From: CAYXRK01 sp964467615 | Lineage (GTDB): Bacteria; Hydrogenedentota; Hydrogenedentia; Hydrogenedentales; GCA-2746185 | Assembly: GCA_964467615.1 (NCBI GenBank) | Contig: CAYXRK010000115.1 | Location: forward strand, 1 to 14,959 | Direction: 5' to 3' | DNA: 14,959 bases | In this document: positions 1 to 7,928 of the stretch, one piece after another | How positions within the stretch are numbered: the first letter of the stretch is position 1 | Layout of the letters: each line of letters starts with the position of its first letter | The notes under the pieces: generated by a model | Databases searched by the model: none | The model's input: only the letters and a program-made list of their open reading frames with translations | Told to the model about the DNA's origin: nothing | Position numbers and translations under genes: made by a program

Positions 1-81
1 GTCTGCCTAGAATGACCGAAGATAGGATAGGGCTACGCAGCCTTACTGCCTGGCCTTGGATAGTTAGTCTTAACTTGAACG

Positions 82-456
82 CTAATTAGAATTAGTCGTC
101 GAGAAGCATCGGCACAGATAGTAACGACAGAGAAGTTTCTGCTCTTCGGTGGTGTACTCGACTAACCCCTTACTCACGGCGTCATACCAGAGTTCCCGGG
201 CACGCCTGAGCTCACTCCTCGTCAGTTTGGAGCCGCGCGGGTGACTGTCGTTGTAGTGGCCAGCGGCTGCATGACAGTCAAAACAGAGGACTATCGCGTT
301 TTCGAGGTCATTCGGCCCGCCCTCGGCCTCTGGCACGATGTGATGGACTTCGACATATACCGCCTTGTAGCGCCTGCATACACAACAATGCCGGGCGGAC
401 GCAACAAGGGCTTGCTCGCGAACTGACTTGCCAAACGACAACTCCCTATCCTCCAT
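82..456 (-). CDS. Small HNH endonuclease-like protein
   Basis: This 124-residue protein carries an HNH nuclease signature of the zinc-ribbon type. Seen: a first Cys pair (CCVC), then EVHHIVPEAEGG, then NAIVLCFDCH with the second Cys pair and the terminal His, followed by HPRGSKLTRSELRRARELWYD. The spacing Cys-x2-Cys ... His-His ... Asn ... Cys-x2-Cys-His fits an HNH fold in which His and Asn bind a metal and attack DNA, with the cysteines holding a structural zinc. The frame stays open upstream to an ATG at 714. However, that extension reads through a MITE-like element (576-725), so I chose the ATG at 454-456, which starts MEDRELSFGK. No good Shine-Dalgarno precedes it. No partner gene (terminase, methylase, toxin) is adjacent, so the role is open: orphan nuclease, phage remnant or restriction-like enzyme. 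Domain call is good; start and function are uncertain. Confidence 0.75.
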   Translation of the reverse strand: MEDRELSFGKSVREQALVASARHCCVCRRYKAVYVEVHHIVPEAEGGPNDLENAIVLCFDCHAAAGHYNDSHPRGSKLTRSELRRARELWYDAVSKGLVEYTTEEQKLLCRYYLCRCFSTTNSN

Positions 457-575
457 AAAGATCAGCTTGTCCGGGCCCAATAGTCTGAGAGTGTTTACAA
501 GAGGGGTAACCCAAAGCAAGTTGACTAAAGTCGACACATGTCGCCCCGTCCCACGCTCAATACGGGACGGAAATC

Positions 576-725
576 CCTCGCAGCCCGTGGCAAAAGTCTT
601 CCCAACTGTCATTTTGAGCGCATGCGAAGAATCTCGCGCACCGGAATGCTCGGGAAATGCGGGTGTCTTCAAGTCATTCGATATGACCATCAAGTTAATC
701 TGGACTTTTGCCACGGGCTGCTAGG
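576..725. repeat. MITE-like palindromic element
   Basis: The element is bounded by an exact 18-bp inverted repeat, CAGCCCGTGGCAAAAGTC at 581-598 and its reverse complement at 703-720. The arms extend to 23 bp (576-598 and 703-725) with one mismatch. A weaker inner pair also exists: TGTCATTTTGAGCGCATG at about 607-624 against the reverse complement of about 668-694 (both arms share GTCAT, GA and GAAGA blocks). The TGTCATT..GAGCG..GAAGAATCTC core resembles, from memory, a family of dispersed intergenic repeats found in many environmental bacterial genomes. At 150 bp with no coding capacity it would need a transposase supplied elsewhere. No clear target-site duplication is visible. It lies in the apparent N-terminal extension of the HNH gene and explains why that frame is open upstream. 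Confidence 0.75.
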
Positions 726-903
726 TCTCGGTCCCCTCGTAAATCCCCATTTCGCTCCCTATTTCCGGCCCTTTTTCAAACAAATAGGTCAACAGACTTG
801 GACTATATATATGGGGGGAGTTGTGTCCGACTCCCTTCGTGCTGAACGGCATGCTCGTCGAGCACTCGAAAGGAGGTCGTCTTGCCCACGAAACGGAAAA
901 GAA

Positions 904-980
904 CGGAGTTTGAACGCCATCGGACGGCGAAATAACGCCCTTGAGCGGAGTTTGGACGCCCAAAATCGGAGTAAAAAATG
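904..980. repeat. Degenerate 21-bp tandem repeat, locus A
   Basis: CGGAGTTTGAACGCC at 904-918 recurs as CGGAGTTTGGACGCC at 946-960, exactly 42 bp (2 x 21) apart. A weaker intermediate unit begins CGGCGAAATAACGCC at 925, and a truncated unit begins CGGAGT at 967. The core GxGTTTGxA is shared with the minus strand of the 21-bp repeat at 11159-11263. A 21-bp period means seven codons per unit, so translated frames look like heptad peptides. I take it for non-coding repeat DNA. Confidence 0.5.
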
Positions 981-1172
981 ACCCAAATCGATGCTAAGTC
1001 CAATGGTATCAACGAACACACGTCGGATTTTCCGGCGCTAAGCCCCGAATCCTTACGTAAAATGAACTCTACGTGATTCCGTAATCCGGGGTGCGCAACC
1101 TGTCAGGCGCAAACCACGTCTAATGCTACGATGTCTAACAATTGGCCGCTCTAAGGCGGGGAGGTTGCTTCC

Positions 1173-1715
1173 ATGCAGTTCGTGTCGATTGCTCTTTTCG
1201 CGGCGCTCGTCGCCGCGAGCGAAGAAAACGCCGGACCGCCATTCACGATTGGCAAAACCATTAGCATCGAGTTGCGAGATTTCGACGGAAACGTGTTGTC
1301 GCTCGATGACGAACGATTCAACGACAAGGTCGTGCTCATCGATATTTGGGCGACGTGGTGTACGCCGTGCTGGGTCGCGCTGCCATTCATCGTACAAATG
1401 CAGGACAAGTATCGCGACGCCGGACTGGAAGTCGTTAGCATCGCGTTCGAGGAGGGCGACACACCGGAGGCCCGCAGCGTGAAGGTCCGTCAAGCCATCG
1501 CGAAGAAGGGGATCAACTATCCCGTTCTCGATGGCGGCGGCAATGATATTGAAAACATCTTCGCTGTCGTCCCCACGATCCGGAAGGATTTCAATACGCC
1601 GGCGTTGATACTGCTTGGGCGCGACGAGAAGGTCGTGTATTCGAAGAGCGGGTTCTCCCCGACCGAAAAGGAAGATATCGAAGCGGAAATCAAAAAGGCC
1701 GTCAAACACGATTGA
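1173..1715 (+). CDS. Exported TlpA-like thioredoxin-fold protein
   Basis: This 180-residue protein has an N-terminal hydrophobic segment (FVSIALFAALVAAS, residues 3-16) that looks like a signal peptide, then a thioredoxin fold. Seen: IDIWATWCTPCW with the redox pair Cys63 and Cys66, the preceding beta strand KVVLIDIWA, and a TP motif with the likely cis-proline (Pro143) before ALILLGRDEKVVYSKSG. The ordering and length fit the TlpA/ResA family of periplasmic thiol-disulfide oxidoreductases, which reduce or rearrange disulfides outside the cytoplasm (for example in cytochrome c maturation). The start is supported by GGGGAGG at 1158-1164, 8 nt before the ATG. The gene stands alone: no cytochrome c maturation gene or DsbD/CcdA partner is nearby, so the substrate is unknown. 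The fold call is firm; the exact role is not. Confidence 0.9.
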   Translation: MQFVSIALFAALVAASEENAGPPFTIGKTISIELRDFDGNVLSLDDERFNDKVVLIDIWATWCTPCWVALPFIVQMQDKYRDAGLEVVSIAFEEGDTPEARSVKVRQAIAKKGINYPVLDGGGNDIENIFAVVPTIRKDFNTPALILLGRDEKVVYSKSGFSPTEKEDIEAEIKKAVKHD

Positions 1716-2191
1716 CCGCGGGGCGAAGCCGGCTGGGCCTTGTACCGGTCAGCAAAGCATCGGGCCGTTCACGGGAGTGTGCCTTGCGGCCGAGAACGCG
1801 GCATCAAAGTCCACGTTCACTTCGATTCCAACGAGCACCCGGAACGCTATCCGCACAAGGCGAAGCCACGAGCCTGATTGCGCCCGCGCCGCGGACTGGT
1901 CTTTACCTGGCGCGCTGACCTCGTGTCGTCGGACTGAAATTCGTCCAATAGTTCCGGTCGATCAGTCATTGCATACCACCCGCTGACGCTGACGGGTGAC
2001 GAGTGACGAGTACGATGACGACGAACGAATCCAGTGAGTTTCTCGTTCGGGACACTTGGGACGGAACATGCGAACATGTTGGAGCGCGTGAAGCATAGTG
2101 ATAAAATCATTGCTTGTAGATTGGCGAAGTGTGCCTAGGGAGCAGTCACGCTTGGCGATGCGGAGTGTCGTGCGTCGCGGCGTCGAGTTTT
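1716..2191. other. Spacer without a convincing gene
   Basis: This 476-bp stretch between the thioredoxin gene and the TPR gene has only short frames without recognisable domains. One piece (about 1800-1878), in the same frame as the upstream gene after its stop, reads GIKVHVHFDSNEHPERYPHK. It looks protein-like but has no start codon and no family I recognise; it may be a decayed gene tail or chance. GACG/TGACGAG short repeats lie at about 1985-2030. No terminator with a U-run follows the thioredoxin gene. A promoter-like pair sits at 2079-2107. Confidence 0.5.
2079..2107 (+). promoter_or_regulatory. Candidate sigma70-type promoter of the TPR/AraC operon
   Basis: TTGGAG at 2079-2084 and TAAAAT at 2102-2107 are separated by 17 bp. 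The -10 box matches five of six consensus positions and stands out in GC-rich DNA; the -35 box matches only three. A transcript would start near 2114, leaving a leader of about 80 nt before the ATG at 2192. This is inference from pattern only. Confidence 0.35.
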
Positions 2192-3247
2192 ATGATACGG
2201 GCCAGCACATGCAAAGGCGGGAGTGCGGCGGTCCGCCGACTCGCACTGTTTTTCGCCCTATGTCTGGCCGCGGCGGTCGTGCGCGGCCAAGAAAACATTG
2301 AGCTCGAGATCGAGAGCGCGGTGGCGCAGGAACACTATTTAGCGGGAACGAAGCTGTTGGACGGCGGCAGGGTCGAAGAAGCCGTTCATGAGTTTGAACT
2401 CGCGTTGCAGCTCAACGGAAAAGAGACCTGGCACGAAACGGCGGACGGCGCGACGAGGAACGACTACTTCCCTCGGCGCGAATTGGGCGTCGCGTATTTC
2501 AAATTGGGCAGGCTTGACGAGGCGGAGAAATTGCTGCGCGATTCGCTGGCGGTGAAAGACACTGCCCGGGCGCACAGCTATCTCGATCGCGTGTTGGCGC
2601 AGCGGATCGCCAGGGGCACCGCAACCGACAGCCGCCCGCCCGAGATTCGCACCTCGATTGACACTCTTTCGTTCACGAACGCCGAGACACTCGAATTCAA
2701 GGTGTACGTTTCGGACGATACCGGCGTCGGGCTCGTTACGGTAAACGGGCAGGAGTTGTATCAACGAGGAAGCGAAAGGACCCTCTTGCTCGATCATAAG
2801 CTTACGCCTAAAGACGGCGATCAAATCGTACACGTCAAGGCCTGGGACCTTGACGGAAAGTTTTCCGAGCACGAAGTCGCCGTGCGGATCGACCGGACCG
2901 GGCCGGTGTTGGGAATTTCGAGTCCGGCCGACGTCACCGTGACCAGCGCGCCCAACGAACGGCTCATCGGCAGCGCGGCGGACAACGACGAACTCGCGTC
3001 GGTGACGGTCAACGGTGACGCATTGCCGCTTGAGCGTGATGGAAAGGTCTCGCGGTTCGACACCGAACTCGCGCTGGCGCCTGGGACGAACGAGTTCATA
3101 ATCGAGGCCAAGGATCGCGCGGGAAATTCGACTATGACGTCCGTCGACATCACGCGCACATCGGGCGATGCTTCCCAAGCAACGGCTTTGCGGCCGCGGC
3201 CGGGGTCCCAAGGGTTGGTCGCAGCGGTTGATCAGGGCGGCAAGTGA
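2192..3247 (+). CDS. Exported TPR protein with two Ig-like (Glucodextran_B-type) modules
   Basis: With the ATG at 2192 the product is 351 residues. It begins with a signal-peptide-like segment: basic KGG..VRR, then LALFFALCLAAAVV, with likely cleavage near residue 33. TPR-like helices follow at about residues 45-140 (YLAGTKLLDGGRVEEAVHEFELALQ; ELGVAYFKLGRLDEAEKLLRDSL). Two beta modules follow at about 150-237 and 238-322, each containing VTVNG and ending in A-D-x-G phrases (VKAWDLDGKFS; IIEAKDRAGNS). The VTVNG...GTNxFxIxAxDxAGN pattern resembles Glucodextranase domain B-like Ig modules of surface proteins. An upstream GTG at 2129 would extend the frame, but that extra stretch looks non-coding and would bury the signal peptide. 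The stop overlaps the next start (GTGA), so the two genes are very likely co-translated. It is probably an envelope-side scaffold or binding protein; the ligand is unknown. Confidence 0.75.
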   Translation: MIRASTCKGGSAAVRRLALFFALCLAAAVVRGQENIELEIESAVAQEHYLAGTKLLDGGRVEEAVHEFELALQLNGKETWHETADGATRNDYFPRRELGVAYFKLGRLDEAEKLLRDSLAVKDTARAHSYLDRVLAQRIARGTATDSRPPEIRTSIDTLSFTNAETLEFKVYVSDDTGVGLVTVNGQELYQRGSERTLLLDHKLTPKDGDQIVHVKAWDLDGKFSEHEVAVRIDRTGPVLGISSPADVTVTSAPNERLIGSAADNDELASVTVNGDALPLERDGKVSRFDTELALAPGTNEFIIEAKDRAGNSTMTSVDITRTSGDASQATALRPRPGSQGLVAAVDQGGK

Positions 3248-4485
3248 ACACATCAAGACTGCCGAGCGACGTGGCGAGAAAGATCGAGCGGGCGAGCCAC
3301 GCCGTTTCGGTGCCGATTTCGTTGCACACGTACGTCCACGGGGCGGAGGCCGGGATGGTTGCGTCGTGCGGGGGCTGCGAAGCGTGCGCGTTCGTCGAGC
3401 GTTTGCCGTGGGGCCGGCAAGCGTGCCGCAAATCGCGCGAAAATCACGCAACGTTGGCGGCGCGGCGTGCGGCGGTGACGCCGTTTCTATGCCACATGGG
3501 GTTTTCGTGCGTTGCGGCCGCGGTCCGGCAACCCGATGACGACGCGAACGCCGACTACGCGGCGCTCGTCGCGGGTCCATTTTGTCCCGAGGGCCCCAAG
3601 GACGCGCTCGAGCAAGGCGTTCGCAAGGGTCTGGCGAAATTGCGAGCGGAAGCCGGCGACACCTTGCCCTTCTCCTTGGAAGACATTCCCGCGAGACGCG
3701 CGGAATCGGTCGTGGCCTGCGTAACGTGGCTGCGCGAAACGCTCGAAACAATTCCCACGCGTGATACTGCCGGACCGGACGAGCACGTGAGCGGGCCTGC
3801 GCCACGCAGCACCGCACGGAGAACGCGTCATTCCGCGCCGCAGGATCCGTACCTTGGAAACGCAATTGCTCTCGCGATGGCCGGCCGTAATCAAGACCAA
3901 GCACGCGCACTGGTCCGGTCGGTGTTGGGTGATACGCCCGCCGGAGCAACGAAGCTTGATGACGCACGGCGCGCGCGCGCGATTGGCGTGGCGGGCGCTG
4001 TGCTCGAAGCGGCCGAGCGGGCCGGTCTAGACACAGGGGCGGCCTGGGAAAAATTCCCGGCGCTGATCGCGACGGCCCACGACGAAGATAACGATGCGGT
4101 GCTCGCGGTGATGCGGGTAATTGGCGCGCTCAAGAAACGGCGACGCAACGCAACGCCCAGCACGGATCCACTCGTTGTGTTGAGCGGCATGTTGGCCGAG
4201 CGCCTCGCCGACAAACTGCTGCTCGGCGAAGCCGCGGAGCGCCTTGGGCTGAGTCCAAGCGGATTGACCCGGCGGCTCGAACGGAAATTTGGAATGACGT
4301 ACACCGAATATTGCGGTCGGTTGCGGGTGGACAAGAGCAAGGCGCTGCTGCGCGACACGGCGCTGGACATCGGCGCGATCGGACGCCGCGTGGGGATCGA
4401 CGACGGGAGCAACTTCGCGAAGTTGTTCAGGAAGTACGAGGGGACCAGCCCGACGCGCTATCGAAACCAACACCGCCAACGATAG
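3244..4485 (+). CDS. PocR-like sensor fused to an AraC-family DNA-binding domain
   Basis: This 413-residue regulator starts at a GTG that overlaps the previous stop by 4 bp. The N-terminal domain (about residues 15-115) has a cysteine-rich pattern: Cys42, Cys45, Cys48, Cys61 and Cys83, followed by a CHMGFSCVAAAV stretch and YAALVAGPF. This resembles PocR-type ligand-binding domains, which sense small molecules and may use conserved cysteines. A linker of low complexity (about 180-200) leads to a helical middle. The C-terminal 95 residues (319-413) are a typical AraC/XylS double helix-turn-helix: LLGEAAERLGLSPSGLTRRL, then ALDIGAIGRRVGIDDGSNFA and FRKYEGTSPTRYR. Co-transcription with the exported TPR protein suggests a shared stimulus or autoregulation. 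The 113-bp gap to the convergent addA end shows no clear terminator hairpin. Family call is strong; ligand and targets are unknown. Confidence 0.85.
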   Translation: MNTSRLPSDVARKIERASHAVSVPISLHTYVHGAEAGMVASCGGCEACAFVERLPWGRQACRKSRENHATLAARRAAVTPFLCHMGFSCVAAAVRQPDDDANADYAALVAGPFCPEGPKDALEQGVRKGLAKLRAEAGDTLPFSLEDIPARRAESVVACVTWLRETLETIPTRDTAGPDEHVSGPAPRSTARRTRHSAPQDPYLGNAIALAMAGRNQDQARALVRSVLGDTPAGATKLDDARRARAIGVAGAVLEAAERAGLDTGAAWEKFPALIATAHDEDNDAVLAVMRVIGALKKRRRNATPSTDPLVVLSGMLAERLADKLLLGEAAERLGLSPSGLTRRLERKFGMTYTEYCGRLRVDKSKALLRDTALDIGAIGRRVGIDDGSNFAKLFRKYEGTSPTRYRNQHRQR

Positions 4486-4598
4486 CCGCCCGAAGCGAGA
4501 TTCGAGATCACGGCGTTTGCCGACGCGGGCCAGACTTATCAGTCGACGGCAATCAAAAACGCGTTACGTTTCCAACCGTTGAATTAGGGAAGTAGAAC

Positions 4599-7500
4599 TC
4601 ACGCGACCGCGTCCCCGATCAACTTCGCCACCGCTGCGACGACCGGCCCACAGGCATCGCGAGTGGTATCGATAGTCTGCACTTCGCCCGAGTCTGTGTA
4701 GTAAACTATGGCCTCAAGCGTCCCGCCCATACCGAGTGCCCGGGCCGCGTGCGCGTACAAACGCACTTGCCGCGCGTGTCGTTCACGGCGCGCTTCGTCC
4801 GCGTTGCCCGTTTTGTAGTCCACGATAACGCCGTCCGCGGTGAGCGCATCAATCACGCCCGAGACGAATCCCGGGCCGATCCGGACGACGAATGGCAACT
4901 CTTTGCGGAGACCTCGCCCAGCGAGGAGCTCGCGCAACCCACTCGCTGCGAAGCGTTCGGCGATCTGGGTCAAATCGCCCTCGAGATCGCGGGGTGTTTC
5001 GCCCTCCGCTTCAGCCATTCGGACCACGCTGGCGATCGCGTCCGCGGGACCGTCCTCGAACGTCCATCGCTCGAAGAACCGGTGGACCAACTCGCCCCGT
5101 CGCATGCCCCCGGCATCGTACCGCCGTCCGCCGCGGCGGACAGCCGGCAATTCGCCGATAGTCGACGCGGTGTCGTCTTCCAGCAATCCATCCAGCAATT
5201 GCCCAACGGAGATCGAAAACGGCGTGCCCGCTCGCGGAGGCGCAGCGTCGAGCCGCGGATTCTGCCGATACGCGTGGATCGCCGGTGCTTCGCCGGCCGC
5301 CCGGAGCGGTGACGCGCACTCTCGCCGAATAATCGCCCGCCACGCGCCGCCTTCCGCGACGCCGTCTTCGCCCCGTGGTATCGTCGCGAGGAAACCTTCG
5401 ACTGAATTCATCCACGCGGGTGGTCCCGATTCCGGCGCGCCCGCCAGGACGAGATAGTCCCGCGCTCGCGTCATCGCTACGTAGAGAAGCCGCGCGTCCT
5501 CGTCCCGTTTCTTGCGATTGCTCGCCCGTTGGATCAACTGCGTCATCGCCGTGGGTGCGCGCTCGCCGTCCTCTCCGTCGAGAATGAGTCCGACGCCGAG
5601 GTTTCGATCCATGCGGACGCGCGAAAAATTCTGCCTGCCTTTTCGCGTGTTCGCCATGTCCGCAATCACAACAATTGGCCACTCGAGCCCTTTGGCCTTG
5701 TGGATCGTCGAAAGCGTGATAGTTCCTTTGGCTGCCGCGGGCGCATCGCCTTCGCGCAAGTCGCTGTCCTTGACGCGCTCGAGGTACGACACGAACGAGC
5801 GAAGCCCTCGCGCCCCCGCACTCGAAAAGTCCTCCGCCAAGTCGACCAATTTGCGCAAGTTCGCCACGCGTTGGCCGCCGTGGGGCCGCGAAGCCGACAC
5901 TGCCTCGATCCCCGTCCGCTCCAGTGTCACTCGAACAAATTCCGGCACGGATCCCTCAGCTATCCCGCGTAATTCCTGAACAAGTCCGCGAAATCGCGCG
6001 AGTCGTCCGTCCTGCTCCACGTCCGCGAGGCGCGCGTTCGATTCGAACGCCACGCTCAAGGGCCGCGCCGAGGCCAGCTCGTACACCGACGGATCGGACA
6101 ACGCCGCAATCGGACTGCGCAGCGCGCCGAGCAACGCCGGTTCGTCCCACGGATCAAGCACCACGCGCATCAGATTGATAACGTCGTTGATCTCCTGCCG
6201 GCGAAAGAAACCGTGGCCCGACACCGTCGAGTACGGCACGCCCGCCTCGTCCAGCGCCTCCTCGTAGATGGACATCGCCGTCGACGCCGAGAATAGAATC
6301 GCCACGTCGTCGTATCGCGCCGGTCGCTCCCGATTTTCCTCCTTGTCGTACACGGTTACCGGATCATCCGCGCACATCTCGCGGATTCGCGTCGCGGTCA
6401 ACCGCGCTTCCATGCGCCGTCGTTCGTCCGAGGAGTCATCATTGGTCCCGTTCGGAATCAAGATTTCGATCCCAATGTCGGCCACCAGCGCTCGATCCGC
6501 GATCATGTGTTGCGTGTCGTCTCCCAATAGCCGGGACGATTCGAAATAATCGTTGATGAACTCCAACACGTTGCGCGCCGTCCGGTAGTTCGCGTCGAGA
6601 TTGATAGCGCCGCCAATCGTTTCGACCGTCCGCCGGAACACCTCCACTTCCGCCCCGCGAAAATCGTAAATCGACTGTTTCGCGTCACCAACGAGAAACA
6701 AATGCGTCGCGCGTTTGTCGGCCCCATTCGTCAACTGCTCGGCCACTTCCAGTTGGATCGAATCGGTGTCCTGAAACTCGTCGATGAGCAAGTGTTTGAT
6801 GCTCGCCGCTGCTGCGCGGCGCACGTCGCCGTGCTCGCGCAACACACCGCGCGTCTGAATCAGCAGGTCGTCGAAATCCATGAGCGACCGCTCGGTTTTC
6901 GCCGCCGCGTAAGCCGCGATGACTCGGTCCGCCAGTGCCAATAAATCTAAGACGAGCCCGGCCGCGCGGCCATCACGCGCTTCATCAACCTCCACGATGC
7001 CTACTTCCCTTGCCCGATCTCGAAGCCCCGTACACAGCCGTCTGCTTTCCGCGAGCGTCTCCTCATCACGCCAAGCTTTCTTGCTGCCGCCGCGGCCATT
7101 GAATCCGCGAACAACGTCCAGATGCTGAGATCCCGCGCGCCAATCCTCCGTTCGCATGATCTCGGCGATGGCCGCGAGAATCGCCACGCGCTGGACTTCG
7201 TGCTTGTCCCCCGGATCGCTGCACGCGCCGTCCAATCCGCGCAATGTATCTGCCGCTTTCAGAAAACCCGCGTCGCTGCGAAGGTCGGCCCATTCGCGCG
7301 CGTTTTTTTCATCGGCCAACTCGAGCCAATAGCGAAGCAATTCGTCGGCCGTCTTGCCGCGAAGCATATCGAGCGCCCTGCCCGCCATCGCTTGCGCTGA
7401 CAATAATTGGTCCAGCGCCGAGCGCAACTCGCCGAGCTCGAGTTCCTCCGCAAGCCGCAACGCGCCCTCGTCCCGCGCTTCGAGTAGCGCGTTCAACGTC

Positions 7501-7928
7501 GCGGAGATGACCTCCTCGCGAAGGAACACCGCCGCCGCGTCCTGAACGATGACGAAATCGGGATCGATGCCGATAGCAAACGCATTCTCTCGCAGCAACG
7601 CCGAACAAAATCCGTGAATCGTCATGATTCGCGCCGAGTCCATGCGCCGCTCGAATCCCCGCCAGAACGACGCGGTCTCCGGACTATCACGGCCCTGCTC
7701 GTCGGCCGCCTTCCGGCACTCGCGCCGCAGCCGCACCTTCATTTCCGAAGCCGCTTTGTCCGTAAACGTAATCGCGACGATTTGGTCCAGCCCAGCCGAT
7801 TTCTCGCGAAGGATCCGCATGACCCGCCCGACAAGGACCGTCGTCTTCCCCGATCCCGCACCGGCGCGAACGGCGATCCGTGAGTGGCCCGAGTGAATCG
7901 CGATTGCCTGCGGCGTCGCGTTACTCAT
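4599..7928 (-). CDS. addA: AddA-type ATP-dependent helicase-nuclease subunit
   Basis: This 1109-residue UvrD-family superfamily 1A helicase carries a C-terminal nuclease domain. Seen motifs: Walker A AGAGSGKTT (22-30), motif Ia ITFTDKAASEM, motif Ic TIHGFC, Walker B DEFQDTD (383-389), motif III GDAKQSIYDFRGA (414-426), LDANYRT (444-450), STIHKAKGLEW, and LLYVAMTRARDYLVL. The PD-(D/E)XK nuclease shows GVIDAL (Asp1027) and IVDYKTG (Asp1037, Lys1039) plus downstream QVRLYAHA. This order is that of AddA, which unwinds and resects double-strand DNA ends with AddB to produce a 3' tail for RecA. The length is close to the usual 1150-1250 residues. Its ATG overlaps the addB stop by 8 bp (ATGAGTAA), and GGAGG lies 9 nt upstream inside addB, so the two are translationally coupled. 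All key residues look intact. Confidence 0.93.
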   Translation of the reverse strand: MSNATPQAIAIHSGHSRIAVRAGAGSGKTTVLVGRVMRILREKSAGLDQIVAITFTDKAASEMKVRLRRECRKAADEQGRDSPETASFWRGFERRMDSARIMTIHGFCSALLRENAFAIGIDPDFVIVQDAAAVFLREEVISATLNALLEARDEGALRLAEELELGELRSALDQLLSAQAMAGRALDMLRGKTADELLRYWLELADEKNAREWADLRSDAGFLKAADTLRGLDGACSDPGDKHEVQRVAILAAIAEIMRTEDWRAGSQHLDVVRGFNGRGGSKKAWRDEETLAESRRLCTGLRDRAREVGIVEVDEARDGRAAGLVLDLLALADRVIAAYAAAKTERSLMDFDDLLIQTRGVLREHGDVRRAAAASIKHLLIDEFQDTDSIQLEVAEQLTNGADKRATHLFLVGDAKQSIYDFRGAEVEVFRRTVETIGGAINLDANYRTARNVLEFINDYFESSRLLGDDTQHMIADRALVADIGIEILIPNGTNDDSSDERRRMEARLTATRIREMCADDPVTVYDKEENRERPARYDDVAILFSASTAMSIYEEALDEAGVPYSTVSGHGFFRRQEINDVINLMRVVLDPWDEPALLGALRSPIAALSDPSVYELASARPLSVAFESNARLADVEQDGRLARFRGLVQELRGIAEGSVPEFVRVTLERTGIEAVSASRPHGGQRVANLRKLVDLAEDFSSAGARGLRSFVSYLERVKDSDLREGDAPAAAKGTITLSTIHKAKGLEWPIVVIADMANTRKGRQNFSRVRMDRNLGVGLILDGEDGERAPTAMTQLIQRASNRKKRDEDARLLYVAMTRARDYLVLAGAPESGPPAWMNSVEGFLATIPRGEDGVAEGGAWRAIIRRECASPLRAAGEAPAIHAYRQNPRLDAAPPRAGTPFSISVGQLLDGLLEDDTASTIGELPAVRRGGRRYDAGGMRRGELVHRFFERWTFEDGPADAIASVVRMAEAEGETPRDLEGDLTQIAERFAASGLRELLAGRGLRKELPFVVRIGPGFVSGVIDALTADGVIVDYKTGNADEARRERHARQVRLYAHAARALGMGGTLEAIVYYTDSGEVQTIDTTRDACGPVVAAVAKLIGDAVA

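Larger units (their letters stand above)
457..1172. other. Non-coding, repeat-rich spacer between divergent genes
   Basis: This 716-bp stretch separates the minus-strand HNH gene from the plus-strand thioredoxin gene. I see no convincing gene in it: the open frames lack family similarity and overlap repeats. It holds a MITE-like element (576-725), an AT-rich TATATAT run followed by a GGGAGT/ACTCCC hairpin with 8-nt loop (816-835), and a degenerate 21-bp tandem repeat (904-980). It also holds an imperfect inverted repeat (about 1043-1091; CCCCGAAT against ATCCGGGG). Promoters for both flanking genes should lie here, but no pair of -35/-10 boxes is convincing. Confidence 0.6.

Noticed and set aside
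457..714. Upstream extension of the HNH protein to the ATG at 714
   Set aside because: It translates through the MITE-like inverted repeat element and shows no conserved domain.
816..835. Hairpin GGGAGT/ACTCCC as an intrinsic terminator
   Set aside because: No U-run follows on either strand and no gene ends next to it.
2339..3967. Long minus-strand open frame of 542 codons
   Set aside because: It lies antisense to the TPR and AraC genes, is Arg/Pro-rich without domains, and is a typical shadow frame in GC-rich DNA.
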